From Acidobacteriota bacterium (GTDB taxonomy: Bacteria; Acidobacteriota; Terriglobia; Terriglobales; Acidobacteriaceae): a stretch of DNA of 64,000 nucleotides. The stretch spans positions 94,324 to 158,323 of the forward strand of contig JAJYVF010000009.1 in NCBI GenBank assembly GCA_021792135.1, given 5' to 3'. This document shows positions 48,971 to 57,560 of this stretch, in pieces. The notes beneath the pieces are model-generated. The model was given only the letters and a program-made list of their open reading frames with translations. It made no database searches and was not told the origin of the DNA. Position 1 is the stretch's first letter. The number at the start of each line of letters is the position of its first letter. A program made the translations under genes and the position numbers.

Positions 48971-50854
48971 TCAGTGCGCGCCCACCGCGACTTCCGCAAC
49001 GATGCCGTCGATCATCGCTTCATACTGATCGAGGCGCCAGCCATTCACCTGAATCGCGCGCTGCGGACAGACCGCCACGCACGCGCCGCATCCCACGCAC
49101 AACCCCGGATTCACCTGCGCCCGGCGAACGCTGCGATCGCCCACAATTACGTCCACCATCTGCAGCGCGCCGTCGTACTCGCACTGCGTCACGCACTGGC
49201 CGCTTCCCTCGCAGAGCGACAGGTCCACCTCGGCCACATAGGGATTCAGCTCCACGTCCTCGTGCGCGAACATTGCGGCAGCCTTCACGGCGGCGGCCCC
49301 TGCGGCGGAAAGCGTCTCGCGAATGTCCATGGGCGCCTGCGCCGTTCCCGCCAGCAGCACTCCGTTCACGGAGACTTCGACGGGACGCAGCTTGGGGTGC
49401 ACCTCCTGCAGGAAGCGGTCCTCGCCCGTCGGCAGCTTGATGCTGTCCACCAGCTCGGGGATTGCGTTCGGCACCATGCCCGTGGCCAGCACCACGAGGT
49501 CCACGGGAAGGCGAAGCTCCTCGCCCCAGGTCAGCGTGTCTTTCACTCGCACGGCCAGCGGGGTTCGCCGCGTGCCCTTTCCTTCGCCCGCTTCCACCAC
49601 CGGCGGCTCTTCACCGCGATAGCGGAAGAAAACCACTCCCGCCTCGCTCGCGGTGCGGTAATAATCCTCGGTGCCGCGCGCGTAGGTGCGGATATCCTGG
49701 TACAAATCGAAAACCGCGGTTTCGGGAAAGCGCCGCCGCACGGCGATCTCCTGCTGCAGTGCCGTGGTGCAACACACGCGGGAACAATAGGTGTTCAGCC
49801 GCCCATCCGGGCCCGGCGTATGCACGCCGTCAATCTGGCGGCTGCCTACACAGTGAAGGAAAGCCATGCTGCGGATGGGGCGCCCCTGCACCTCCAGCAT
49901 CCGCGTCCCGCCCGGCGCGCTCTGCAGCATCTGAAGGAAATCCGGCATCGTCACCACACCGGGGTGCGTTGCGTAGAGAAACTCGCCTTCCGCCGGAACG
50001 TAAGGATGAAAGCCGGTGGCGATAATCAGTGCCCCCGCGGTCAGCGAGGTCGTCGCTGATTGTCCCCCAGGACCGAACCGGCCTTCGATCGTGACCTGGA
50101 AGTTGCCCACAAAGCCGCTCACGCTCCTGACCCGGCTGTTCAGCAGAACCTCGATGTGCGGATTGCCTTCAGCTTCCTTCCGCAGCCCGGCCACAATGTG
50201 TTCCGCGTCCGTCTCTGTCGGATAGACCGCTCCCCGCCCCAGCAACTGCCCACCCAGCGCGCCGGTGCTCTCCACCAGCACCACGCGCAGGCCGCAGGCC
50301 GCCAGGTCGCCGGCTGCTTTCATGCCGGCTATGCCGCCGCCTGCCACCAGCGCAATGCGATGGTTGGGCAGCCGGATCTGGTCGAGCGCCGCATCGCAGC
50401 GCGCTTTGCCCACCGCCGCGGAGACCAGGCGGATGGCCTTCTCCGTCGCTCCCGCCGGATCGTGCCGGTGCGCCCACGAGCACTGCTCGCGCAGATTGGC
50501 ATGCTCGTAGAGGTACGAATTCATGCCCCCTCGGGCGACGGCGCCCCGGAAGGTCGACTCATGCAGAAAGGGCGTGCAGGAAGCCACCACCACACGGTTC
50601 ACGCCCACCGCCAGAATGTCTTCCGTGATCAGTTGCTGGCCCGGGTCGGAGCACATGAAGGTGTGGACCTTCGCCGTGGCCACGCCCGGCATCTGCCGTG
50701 CCGCCTCGGCGACGCGCTCCACATCCACCACATCGCTGATGTTCCCGCCGCAGCGGCAGATGTAGACCCCGACCTTCGCCTGCTCCTCGCACCGCTGGCA
50801 TCCGGGCGTGAGGCCGGGCTGCTCGGGCTTTTTTCCCTGGAACGGATCGCTCAT
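48971..50854 (-). CDS. HdrA/QmoB-like flavoprotein
   Basis: 627 residues. The HdrA-type N-terminus (VGVYICRCGGNISDVVDVE, Cys33/Cys35) is followed by VVVASCTPFLHESTFR and ANLREQCSWAH. The FAD-binding motif GGGIAG is at 172-177, and NTYCSRVCCTTALQQ lies in the middle. At the C-terminus there are two ferredoxin motifs. The second is complete (CVGCGACVAVCP). In the first, the second cysteine is replaced by serine (CEGSGQCVTQC, Ser551). It resembles QmoB without the fused MvhD domain, which is encoded separately in this operon. ATG overlaps the previous gene's stop by 4 bp, so the two HdrA-type proteins are probably made together. Confidence 0.92.
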   Translation of the reverse strand: MSDPFQGKKPEQPGLTPGCQRCEEQAKVGVYICRCGGNISDVVDVERVAEAARQMPGVATAKVHTFMCSDPGQQLITEDILAVGVNRVVVASCTPFLHESTFRGAVARGGMNSYLYEHANLREQCSWAHRHDPAGATEKAIRLVSAAVGKARCDAALDQIRLPNHRIALVAGGGIAGMKAAGDLAACGLRVVLVESTGALGGQLLGRGAVYPTETDAEHIVAGLRKEAEGNPHIEVLLNSRVRSVSGFVGNFQVTIEGRFGPGGQSATTSLTAGALIIATGFHPYVPAEGEFLYATHPGVVTMPDFLQMLQSAPGGTRMLEVQGRPIRSMAFLHCVGSRQIDGVHTPGPDGRLNTYCSRVCCTTALQQEIAVRRRFPETAVFDLYQDIRTYARGTEDYYRTASEAGVVFFRYRGEEPPVVEAGEGKGTRRTPLAVRVKDTLTWGEELRLPVDLVVLATGMVPNAIPELVDSIKLPTGEDRFLQEVHPKLRPVEVSVNGVLLAGTAQAPMDIRETLSAAGAAAVKAAAMFAHEDVELNPYVAEVDLSLCEGSGQCVTQCEYDGALQMVDVIVGDRSVRRAQVNPGLCVGCGACVAVCPQRAIQVNGWRLDQYEAMIDGIVAEVAVGAH

Positions 50855-52170
50855 ACCAGCGCCTCCACCGGCCGCTGCTGCTCCTGTCGCAGCCAGCGCG
50901 TCACCTGCATGGCTGCCGCGCCTGCTTCGGCAATCGTGTCGACAATGTCTTTGGGACCGGCCGCGGCGCCGGCCACGAAAATTCCCGGCACCGAGGTGGC
51001 CGTCGGCGAGGTCAGCGAGCTTGCGGCCACAAAGCCGTCCGGGCCCGGATGCACCGGCGTGCACGCTTCGGCATGCCACTCCGGGATCATCCCCTGCGCC
51101 AGCACCACCAGATCGTGGCGGACCGGCTCGATGGCCCCGATCCCCTCTTCCGTGCGCTCCACATGCAGCAGCAGATCGCCGTCCTCCGCGGGAACAATGC
51201 GCGCCACCTTGCCGCGGACGAAGTTGATTCCCATCGCCTTCGCATTCTGGTAAAAGCTCTCGTAGCCTTTGCCGAAGGCGCGAATATCCATGAAGTAGAT
51301 CGTGATATCCGCGATGGGCAGCGCCCCGGAAAGCAGCATCGCCTGCTTGATCGCGTACATGCAGCAGACCCGCGAGCAGTACGGCACGCCGATGGAGGCA
51401 TCGCGGGAACCGGCACACTGCACGAAAGCAATCGAGCCCGGGATCTTCCCGTCCGACGGCCGCAGCACCCGCCCATACGGCCCGTGCGGCGCCAGCAGCC
51501 TTTCCATGGTCAGCGCGGAGATGATGTTCCGGCTGCGCGCCGCGTTGTACTGCGGCTTCACCGTCATCGCATTGAGCGCGAATCCGGAGGCTAGCACGAC
51601 GGCCCCCGCTTCGATCTCCAGCGTCTCCGGCTGCTGATCGAATTCAATCGCTCCCGTCGGGCACACCCGCGCGCACGTTCCGCAGGTGCCGCAGGCGTCG
51701 GGATTGAGAACGGCCTTCTGCGGAATCGCATTCGTGAACGGTACCGCGATGGCCCGCGTCGCGCCCAGCGAAGCATCGAAGGGATCCACACATTCCGTAT
51801 CGCAGGCATACTCGCACAGGCGGCAGCCGATGCATTTGTCGTTGTTGACGTAGGTGGGCCTGCGCGTCACGCGCACCCGGTGGCCTGCATGGAGCGGCTC
51901 AATGCCATCGACGACCGTGCTGGTGAGGATCTCGATGTTCGGATGATGCGCGGCCGCCGACATCTTGGGCGTCGTGATGCAGCTGGCGCAGTCCAGCGTG
52001 GGAAAGACCTTGCTCAGCTCGATCATGTGGCCGCCGATGCTGGCCTGCTGCTCGCAGATGAGTACCTTCAGCCCCTGATCGGCAAGGTCGAGCGCCGCCT
52101 GGAGACCGGCGATACCGCCGCCCACCACCAGCACATCGACGCGCCCCGAATCTGCCGCCAACCGAAGCAT
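50851..52170 (-). CDS. HdrA/QmoA-like flavoprotein
   Basis: 439 residues. The FAD motif VGGGIAG is at 16-22. An early pair Cys61/Cys64 lies in LDCASCITTPKM. Two complete 4Fe-4S motifs follow: Cys113-116-119-123 (CIGCRLCEYAC) and Cys160-163-166-170 (CGTCGTCARVCP). The conserved CSRVCCMYAIKQA is at 265-277. In size and layout it resembles QmoA, which takes part in electron transfer between sulfur metabolism and the quinone pool. I chose ATG 52170 because it has a near-perfect AAAGGAGGA ribosome site six bases upstream; a longer frame to 52209 is unlikely. Confidence 0.92.
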   Translation of the reverse strand: MLRLAADSGRVDVLVVGGGIAGLQAALDLADQGLKVLICEQQASIGGHMIELSKVFPTLDCASCITTPKMSAAAHHPNIEILTSTVVDGIEPLHAGHRVRVTRRPTYVNNDKCIGCRLCEYACDTECVDPFDASLGATRAIAVPFTNAIPQKAVLNPDACGTCGTCARVCPTGAIEFDQQPETLEIEAGAVVLASGFALNAMTVKPQYNAARSRNIISALTMERLLAPHGPYGRVLRPSDGKIPGSIAFVQCAGSRDASIGVPYCSRVCCMYAIKQAMLLSGALPIADITIYFMDIRAFGKGYESFYQNAKAMGINFVRGKVARIVPAEDGDLLLHVERTEEGIGAIEPVRHDLVVLAQGMIPEWHAEACTPVHPGPDGFVAASSLTSPTATSVPGIFVAGAAAGPKDIVDTIAEAGAAAMQVTRWLRQEQQRPVEALV

Positions 52171-52198
52171 GCCCGTCCTCCTTTCGCGCGCTCCGGAC

Positions 52199-52675
52199 TT
52201 ACGCAGCACCCGCCAGCGCTGCGCTCCGCAGCCGCGCGCGCGACTCCGCCTCGAGCTGCGCCGCCAGCGCCCGCCTGACCGGACCCAGCGCCGCCAGCGC
52301 CTCGTTCAGCTGCGAAACCTCTTTGAGGAAAGCCTTGATGCAGACCGTGCAGATCGCCGTCAGGCGGATGCGCTCCGTTTCCAGACCGCCTTCTTTCATG
52401 CGCACCATCAGGTCATCGATGCGCCGCGCCAGCCGCTCGTAGGCGCCGCGATAAGGACAGTCCGAGCCGCACGCCGCAATGAGGATGCCGTCGACACCCC
52501 GGCTCCAGGCATGGAGATAAAAATCCTCGGGAAAAAGCGCCGGCGACGGGACCCGCAGGATGTAGGTATTCGCGCCATACTCCAGATGCGCTTTGCCCAC
52601 GGCGTCCGCCCCCGGATAGGCACAGTGCTCCGTGGCCAGCACCAGAATCTTCGGAATGTACGGATCGTTTTCCAT
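52199..52675 (-). CDS. MvhD/FlpD-like iron-sulfur protein
   Basis: 158 residues. The domain is of the hydrogenase iron-sulfur subunit (MvhD) type. Cysteines are at 18 (EHCAYPGAD), 69 and 73 (ILIAACGSDCPYR), 109 and 112 (AICTVCIKAF), enough for a 2Fe-2S or similar centre. In methanogens and in QmoB this domain hands electrons to HdrA. No hydrogenase subunit genes are present here, so the donor is unknown. Start is uncertain between ATG 52675 and ATG 52687, with no strong ribosome site for either. It lies between tusA and the HdrA1 gene. Confidence 0.88.
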   Translation of the reverse strand: MENDPYIPKILVLATEHCAYPGADAVGKAHLEYGANTYILRVPSPALFPEDFYLHAWSRGVDGILIAACGSDCPYRGAYERLARRIDDLMVRMKEGGLETERIRLTAICTVCIKAFLKEVSQLNEALAALGPVRRALAAQLEAESRARLRSAALAGAA

Positions 52676-52749
52676 GAGACACCGCATGGTCAGGGTGGCC
52701 GCCGGCCATTGGCTCGCCACGCCCGGCGCCTGGCTCCTCTCCTGCTTCT

Positions 52750-53001
52750 TCACTTCTTCCGGCGGACAAAGAACCGGTCGTGCCCCTCGGCTTCGACGAA
52801 GCCGAGAAACTCGTGCCCGACTTTGCCGGCCCACGCCTGAATGTCCTTCCTCGACCCCTTGTCGTTCGACTTGATCTCGATGATCTGACCTACCTTCACC
52901 GCGCCGATCCCCTTCTTCGCTTCGAGCAGCGGACCCGGGCACGCGGTCCCCCGTGCGTCGATGACCTTATCGGCTGTCACTGTTGCAACTGCTTCGCTCA
53001 T
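52750..53001 (-). CDS. tusA: TusA-family sulfur carrier protein
   Basis: 83 residues, the normal size for TusA. The family motif CPGPLLEAKK holds the sulfur-carrying Cys21, and the protein ends with the usual DRFFVRRKK strand. The protein shuttles persulfide sulfur between enzymes in the cytoplasm. A GGAGG ribosome site precedes ATG 53001. It is the first structural gene after the ArsR regulator, 34 bp away. Standing with DsrE and Hdr/Qmo-type proteins, it is likely dedicated to sulfur dissimilation and not to tRNA thiolation. Confidence 0.95.
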   Translation of the reverse strand: MSEAVATVTADKVIDARGTACPGPLLEAKKGIGAVKVGQIIEIKSNDKGSRKDIQAWAGKVGHEFLGFVEAEGHDRFFVRRKK

Positions 53002-53035
53002 AACCCCTCCAGTTCCCGTACCGTGACTGCATCCC

Positions 53036-53404
53036 TCACGCAGTCTGGAAAATTCTGCCGCGACGCCGCGGCCCTGCCGGCGATGCGGCCTGCTCGGTGC
53101 TCCTTTGCAGCGTTTCCAGCAGCGTCGCGCGAATCAGCATCACCGCTTCCAGAAAGCGCGGATCGGCGATGTGGTAATAAACGCTCTGCGCCCGCTTCTC
53201 CGCCGCCACTGCCCCGCGGTCGCGCATCAGCCGCAGATGCTGCGAGGCGTTGGCGATCGACACTCCCGCGTAACCCGCAACCTCGGTGACCGTCCTCGGC
53301 TCGCCAGAGAGCGCGCAGAAGATTCGCATCCGCGTCGCATGCGCGAAGATCGCGAAGAAATCCCCCAGCAGTTCGCACGAGCGGTTGTTCATTCGGGAAT
53401 TCAT
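53036..53404 (-). CDS. ArsR-family repressor with two cysteines
   Basis: 122 residues. It has a winged helix-turn-helix typical of ArsR proteins (RTVTEVAGYAGVSIANASQHLRLMRDRG, then QSVYYHIAD). Two cysteines are present: Cys10 (SCELLGDFF) and Cys30 (RIFCALSGEPR). The classical metal-binding CxCxxC is absent. Sulfide/persulfide-sensing relatives use a cysteine pair to form a sulfur bridge; such a role is inferred, and the spacing here may not match theirs. It is the first gene of the Hdr/Qmo operon and is preceded by an inverted repeat that could be its own operator. Confidence 0.9.
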   Translation of the reverse strand: MNSRMNNRSCELLGDFFAIFAHATRMRIFCALSGEPRTVTEVAGYAGVSIANASQHLRLMRDRGAVAAEKRAQSVYYHIADPRFLEAVMLIRATLLETLQRSTEQAASPAGPRRRGRIFQTA

Positions 53405-53432
53405 CGTTTCTCCACCGGGCTCTTTTGCATAT

Positions 53433-53448
53433 TTGCGAAATTCCGCAA
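53433..53448. promoter_or_regulatory. Candidate ArsR operator upstream of the Hdr/Qmo operon
   Basis: Inverted repeat TTGCG-AAATTC-CGCAA about 29-44 bp before the arsR start codon, in an AT-richer stretch (TTTTGCATATTTG). Position and symmetry suit autoregulation by the ArsR protein. A ten-base core (GAAATTCCGC) also occurs near 9020, probably by chance. Confidence 0.4.
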
Positions 53449-53519
53449 CAACACCTCAGTGTGAACTGCACCGTCGCAGCCGTCAGTGACAGCGGTCACG
53501 CGGGGTTTCCGCCAGCCCG

Positions 53520-53852
53520 TCAAAAGGTCCTGCCAAACCCGACCGTAATCGAGTTCTCCGACATCGGGCTGGTCACGCGGGTCCCCAGCATCGGACCCTG
53601 CGAGGAAATGCGACGGGCTCGCGCGCTGCGGGTATTGGGAACCGAACGCGGGGCTGAATTCTCCCGTGCCGCACAGGCACTCGAGACATCGCCGAGGCTC
53701 GGGGCAGGGCCGTCAGTGCTGAAGGATCCAAAGTTGGCTCGATTGAAGAGGTTGAAGAGGCCGGCACGGAAGTCCAGATTTGCCTCCTCTCCGAACCTCC
53801 AGTGCTTGTATGCCGGAACGTCAAAGTCCTGCCGGGGACGGGGGAAGCCTCA
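53520..53852 (-). pseudogene. C-terminal fragment of an Oar-like TonB-dependent outer-membrane protein
   Basis: About 110 codons open on the minus strand and end in SITVGFGRTF-stop, the aromatic end expected for outer-membrane barrels. The part DVPAYKHWRFGEEANLDFRA followed by GLFNLFNRANFGSF is the hallmark of the last barrel strands of acidobacterial carboxypeptidase-regulatory/TonB receptors. A stop at 53850-53852 interrupts the frame upstream, and none of the other roughly 1000 residues is visible. It lies between the Hdr/Qmo operon and the DUF362 operon. Confidence 0.8.
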
Positions 53853-54280
53853 ACTGGTGCTCAGCGCGCCCCTACATCCGGTCTACCCGTTGGCTTGCTG
53901 CCTCTCACTCTCGTTGTCTGCACGGATGCGGGCACAGCGTCGGCGATGCCCATGAGCTGCCAGCGCAGCGCCGGTGGCCGTCGGCTTTCCCGTGTCCGGA
54001 TGCACCATCACCCCAAAGCCGGCCTGGATTTCGCTTCGCCCCGCACGTTTCCGATTTTCGCCGGACTTACCACCAGTTGTGATCCAATCACAGACAATGC
54101 CCGCCGGGTGTAACCGAATGAGGGTATTATTGTTGCGCGCTCTTTTCGCGAAGTCCTCCAGCTAAAATGCTGCGCAAGGGCAAGAGGGACAGCGTGGGCC
54201 TGTTTTGAAGGTCCCCGGCGTTTGTTTGTTTCGGGGGACAACCGCCCCGATGCACCGGGGATCCGATTGGAAGCTTGCTG
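53853..54280. other. Degenerate sequence and promoter of the DUF362 operon
   Basis: About 430 bp. It may contain unrecognised parts of the decayed receptor. The last 100 bp must carry the promoter of the DUF362 operon; TAAAAT near 54162 is a possible -10. No gene is supported. Confidence 0.3.
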
Positions 54281-55444
54281 ATGGATCGACGGGATTTCGT
54301 CAAGACGGCAGGGTGGGGAAGCGCGGCGCTGCTGTTTAACTCCGGTCTTGGCAGGGGCCAGGCAAATCCGAGCCGGCCGGCGCTGCCTCCGATTGAGGTA
54401 CACGGGATCCGTCTCAGGAAGCCGTCGAAACTGGGAATCCCGGGGCTGTTCCCCGGGCGGGTCGTAGAAGTCTTCCACGGGGATTCCATTGCAGGCAACC
54501 GTGTTTGCCAGCCGATCGTTGGCCGCATGCTGGATGAGGGGATGAAGGAGCTCACTGGCGAGAATTCCCCGGCGGCCGCGTGGCAAAGGTTCATTGAACC
54601 CCACGACGTGGTGGGAATCAAGATCAACTCCTCGGGGGCTCCGGTGTGCTATTCCTCCCCCGAGATCGTGCGCGAGATCATCGCGGCACTGCGTTCGATT
54701 GGCGTTCCCGCCCACAATATTGTGGTGTTTGACCGCTATTCCTACGAGATCGAACTGGGTTCATATCAGGCTCTGCTGCCTGTTGGACCTCGACTGGTGG
54801 GCATTGAATACGGCGCTTTCGATGCGGCGCGCTACGATTTCGATGTGTATTGCGATGCGGATTTCTTCGGAGAGTCGGAGACGCGGTCCTTTCTTGCAAG
54901 AGTTGTCAGCCAGGAAGTAACCAAGATTATTAATATTCCGACGATGAAGGATCACGCGGCCTCCGGAGTGACGGGTTGCCTGAAGAACATCGGCTACGGG
55001 TGTTTCAACAATGTGGCACGTACTCACCAGGCACCTTACACATATACCGATCCCTTCATCGGCTATCTTTGCTCCACCGAGCCTTTGCGCTCCAGGGCGG
55101 TACTGCACATCATGGATGGAATGCGCGAAGTCTGGCACGGTGGCCCCATCACCTCGAACTGGGAATTCATCCGTGAAGCGAAGACCCTCTTCCTTGGCAC
55201 CGACCCGGTGGCGGTGGATACCGTAGAGCTGGAGGCCATCGAAAAGAGGCGGCGCGAGGAAGGGGCGATTTCACTCTGGGATAACGATCCGAGTACTTTG
55301 ACTAAGAGCGACGCGGAGTTCCACCGGGATTGCCATAAGAACCTGTACTTTCGCCAGCCGGGACACATCGCCGCGGCCGGCAAACTGGGATTGGGCGTCT
55401 TCGACCTCAAGCGTATCGATCATCGCCAACTCCGGCTTGCGTGA
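54281..55444 (+). CDS. Tat-exported DUF362 protein
   Basis: 387 residues. Tat leader DRRDFVKTAGWGSAALLF. The body matches DUF362: DVVGIKINSSGAP, IVREIIAALRSIGVPAHNIV, and KIINIPTMKDHAASGVTGCLKNIGYG-type segments, ending with a LGTDPVAVDTVELE block. No ferredoxin motif is attached, unlike many DUF362 proteins. Function in this family is poorly known; some members are Fe-S proteins. ATG 54281 has GGAAG seven bases upstream. The stop overlaps the GTG start of the next gene, so it leads a four-gene operon. Confidence 0.88.
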   Translation: MDRRDFVKTAGWGSAALLFNSGLGRGQANPSRPALPPIEVHGIRLRKPSKLGIPGLFPGRVVEVFHGDSIAGNRVCQPIVGRMLDEGMKELTGENSPAAAWQRFIEPHDVVGIKINSSGAPVCYSSPEIVREIIAALRSIGVPAHNIVVFDRYSYEIELGSYQALLPVGPRLVGIEYGAFDAARYDFDVYCDADFFGESETRSFLARVVSQEVTKIINIPTMKDHAASGVTGCLKNIGYGCFNNVARTHQAPYTYTDPFIGYLCSTEPLRSRAVLHIMDGMREVWHGGPITSNWEFIREAKTLFLGTDPVAVDTVELEAIEKRRREEGAISLWDNDPSTLTKSDAEFHRDCHKNLYFRQPGHIAAAGKLGLGVFDLKRIDHRQLRLA

Positions 55445-56499
55445 ATACCGCGATGGAAAATTCCGCAGGCGCAGATCGCGATTGGGTAACTCTACTCAGT
55501 GAAAACTCCCGCACGGGAGGATCGCGCGAGGCGTCGTGGCGAGTGCCCAAAGGCGTGCGATGGCAGTTTCGTGCCGGCAGAGCTGTCCGTTCGGCGCCTG
55601 TCCTGCGCGACAATCTTTTGTATGTGACGGAGGTCCATGGCGCGGTCTATGCCCTCGATGCTGATAGCGGGCGCCCGCAGTGGACCCGCCAGTTCCCCAA
55701 CTGGATTCACTCCACCCTTTCCCTTTCCGGAAACACTCTGCTTTTCGGCTGCGACGGGGGGAAGGTACATTGCTTAGCCGGGGACACGGGCAGAACGATC
55801 TGGGAGACCGCCACGCGGGGAGAAGTGTGGGGTTCGCCTGTTGTCCGCGATGCGACGGTCTTCTTCGGCAGCGCCGATGGCCGCTTCTATGCGGTGGAGC
55901 ACAAGACCGGAAGGCCGCGCTGGACGCAGAACCTCGGAGGGCGGATCTCTGCATCCGCCTATGCCGCCGAGAAGCATGTTTATCTCGGTTGTGGTGACGG
56001 CAAGGTCTATGCTCTGGATATTTCGTCCGGAAGGATCCAGTGGAGTGCTCCAACCGGAGATGGCATTGATTCCACACCAGCTGTGGTGGCCGGCACGATT
56101 CTGGTGGGGTCGGAGGACTACTTCTTCTATGGGCTGGATGCCGGCACTGGGTCGGTGCGCTGGAAATTCGAGACGAAGCTCGGAATATCCTCGTCTCCCG
56201 CTGCTTCCGAAGAGGCCGTCGTCTTTGGCAGCAAAGACCAAAATGTCTATGCAGTGGACATTCGAACCGGCAAACTGAGGTGGAAGACCTTCGCCGGAAG
56301 CGCAATCACATCACCCCCCGTGATCAGCGGGTCAGTGGTTGCCGTTAACGCCGAGGGCCCCGTTCTTTGCCTCGATATTGCTTCAGGCCAGGTGCTGTGG
56401 AAGGCAGGATTGGGTGGTGGTCTTCAGTCCGCTCCGGTCCTGGCCGGTGGCCGCATCTACGTGGCAAGCCAGAATGGTATGGTCTATGCGCTGGAGTAG
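55441..56499 (+). CDS. PQQ-like beta-propeller protein without signal peptide
   Basis: 352 residues, made of seven to eight short blades of the type VYALDADSGRPQWTRQF, VHCLAGDTGRTIWETA, FYAVEHKTGRPRWTQN, VYALDISSGRIQWSAP. It is close to BamB-like and quinoprotein-like propellers but lacks a signal peptide and obvious PQQ ligands. The GTG start overlaps the DUF362 stop by 4 bp (GTGA); ATG 55453 is an alternative. It is probably translated with DUF362. A scaffold or sensor role is as likely as an enzymatic one. Confidence 0.85.
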   Translation: MNTAMENSAGADRDWVTLLSENSRTGGSREASWRVPKGVRWQFRAGRAVRSAPVLRDNLLYVTEVHGAVYALDADSGRPQWTRQFPNWIHSTLSLSGNTLLFGCDGGKVHCLAGDTGRTIWETATRGEVWGSPVVRDATVFFGSADGRFYAVEHKTGRPRWTQNLGGRISASAYAAEKHVYLGCGDGKVYALDISSGRIQWSAPTGDGIDSTPAVVAGTILVGSEDYFFYGLDAGTGSVRWKFETKLGISSSPAASEEAVVFGSKDQNVYAVDIRTGKLRWKTFAGSAITSPPVISGSVVAVNAEGPVLCLDIASGQVLWKAGLGGGLQSAPVLAGGRIYVASQNGMVYALE

Positions 56500-57556
56500 C
56501 CGCGTCCTGGGCGGGCCGGCTCCAGGTCCTCTCCAGACTGCGCGCGCTCTCTCTCCAGACCCGTCTTTAGACCAGGAGCTTTGCCCTGTTTTCAGAAATC
56601 ACTACGCTATGGGCGCGGTTTTTGAAATCGTGACTTACCGAACCAATCCCACACCAGCGTCTCAGGCTATGGATCACGCCTTTCACGAGATTGATCGCCT
56701 GGAACAGATGATGAGCATCTACAGACCCACGAGCGAACTGAGCCGCCTGAACCGCACAGCACACGTCCAGGCGCAAACGGTTAGCCCGGATTTGTACCAG
56801 GTGATCCAGGAATCGTTGCACTATTCCGAGCTCTCCGAAGGTGAATTCGACGTCACGACCGGGCCGCTGGCTGAGCGGTGGAAAGCCGTGGGCCGCGGCG
56901 AGCAGGCTCCCAGTCCGGCCGAGGAAAAACGGCTTCGGTCCGGTATTGATTATCGCCAGATTGAATTGATTCCTCCCAATCGGATTCGGTTCCACTCTCC
57001 GCGCGTGGCGGTGGATCCGGGAGCGATCGGTAAAGGGTACGCCATCGATCGGGCTGCCGCCGTGCTGCGTTCCCGCGGCATTGAATGCGCGCTGATGAAT
57101 GGGGGAGGGAGCACGTTTTACGCAATGGGCTGCCCTCCCGGCCAATCCGGCTGGCTGGTGCACCTGTGCGACCCCTCCGCGCACCTCGATCCTCACGTCC
57201 TGTTGCATGAAAACAGCGTTTCAACATCGCAGCAGACGCGACCCAGCTTGCTGGGGATGCCCTCATTTGGACACATTATCGACGCCGTCGCGGGCGAGCC
57301 ATTGAAATCGACCACCGCCGTGAGCGTCGTGGCAGAATCCGCAACGGCTTCCGACGCTCTTTCCACTGCTTTGCTGCTTATGGGTCCTGCGAGAGGACGG
57401 TATCTGGTGAAGAGGTTAGCGAATGTGGCTGCCGTCTGGATTGTACCGGAAGGGCTGCCGCAGACGGTGAGCAGCGGCCCGGAAATTCTGATGACAGGCG
57501 CAGCGCGAATGAGCCCTCAAAAGACCGTGGCCGGAATCCGGACCAGCCTGGAGTGA
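56486..57556 (+). CDS. apbE: ApbE-family FAD:protein FMN transferase
   Basis: About 356 residues. The N-terminal hallmark is RNHYAMGAVFEIVTY. The nucleotide-binding region is VAVDPGAIGKGYAIDRAAAV followed by CALMNGGGSTFYAMG. The C-terminal metal-site region is FGHIIDAVAGEP with TTAVSVVAESATASDALST. ApbE attaches FMN to a Ser/Thr of partner proteins, such as Rnf/Nqr subunits, outside the cytoplasm. No lipoprotein box is seen and no FMN_bind partner is recognisable in the operon. I chose ATG 56486, which overlaps the propeller gene by 14 bp; ATG 56474 is also possible. Confidence 0.9.
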   Translation: MRWSSRVLGGPAPGPLQTARALSPDPSLDQELCPVFRNHYAMGAVFEIVTYRTNPTPASQAMDHAFHEIDRLEQMMSIYRPTSELSRLNRTAHVQAQTVSPDLYQVIQESLHYSELSEGEFDVTTGPLAERWKAVGRGEQAPSPAEEKRLRSGIDYRQIELIPPNRIRFHSPRVAVDPGAIGKGYAIDRAAAVLRSRGIECALMNGGGSTFYAMGCPPGQSGWLVHLCDPSAHLDPHVLLHENSVSTSQQTRPSLLGMPSFGHIIDAVAGEPLKSTTAVSVVAESATASDALSTALLLMGPARGRYLVKRLANVAAVWIVPEGLPQTVSSGPEILMTGAARMSPQKTVAGIRTSLE

Positions 57557-57560
57557 ATTC

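Noticed and set aside
47010..49028. Long plus-strand open frame across the dsrE-qmoC genes
   Set aside because: Spans several well-supported minus-strand genes and has no recognisable domain.
53425..53955. Plus-strand open frame in front of the DUF362 operon
   Set aside because: It is the complement of the TonB-receptor remnant, which gives a much better protein match.
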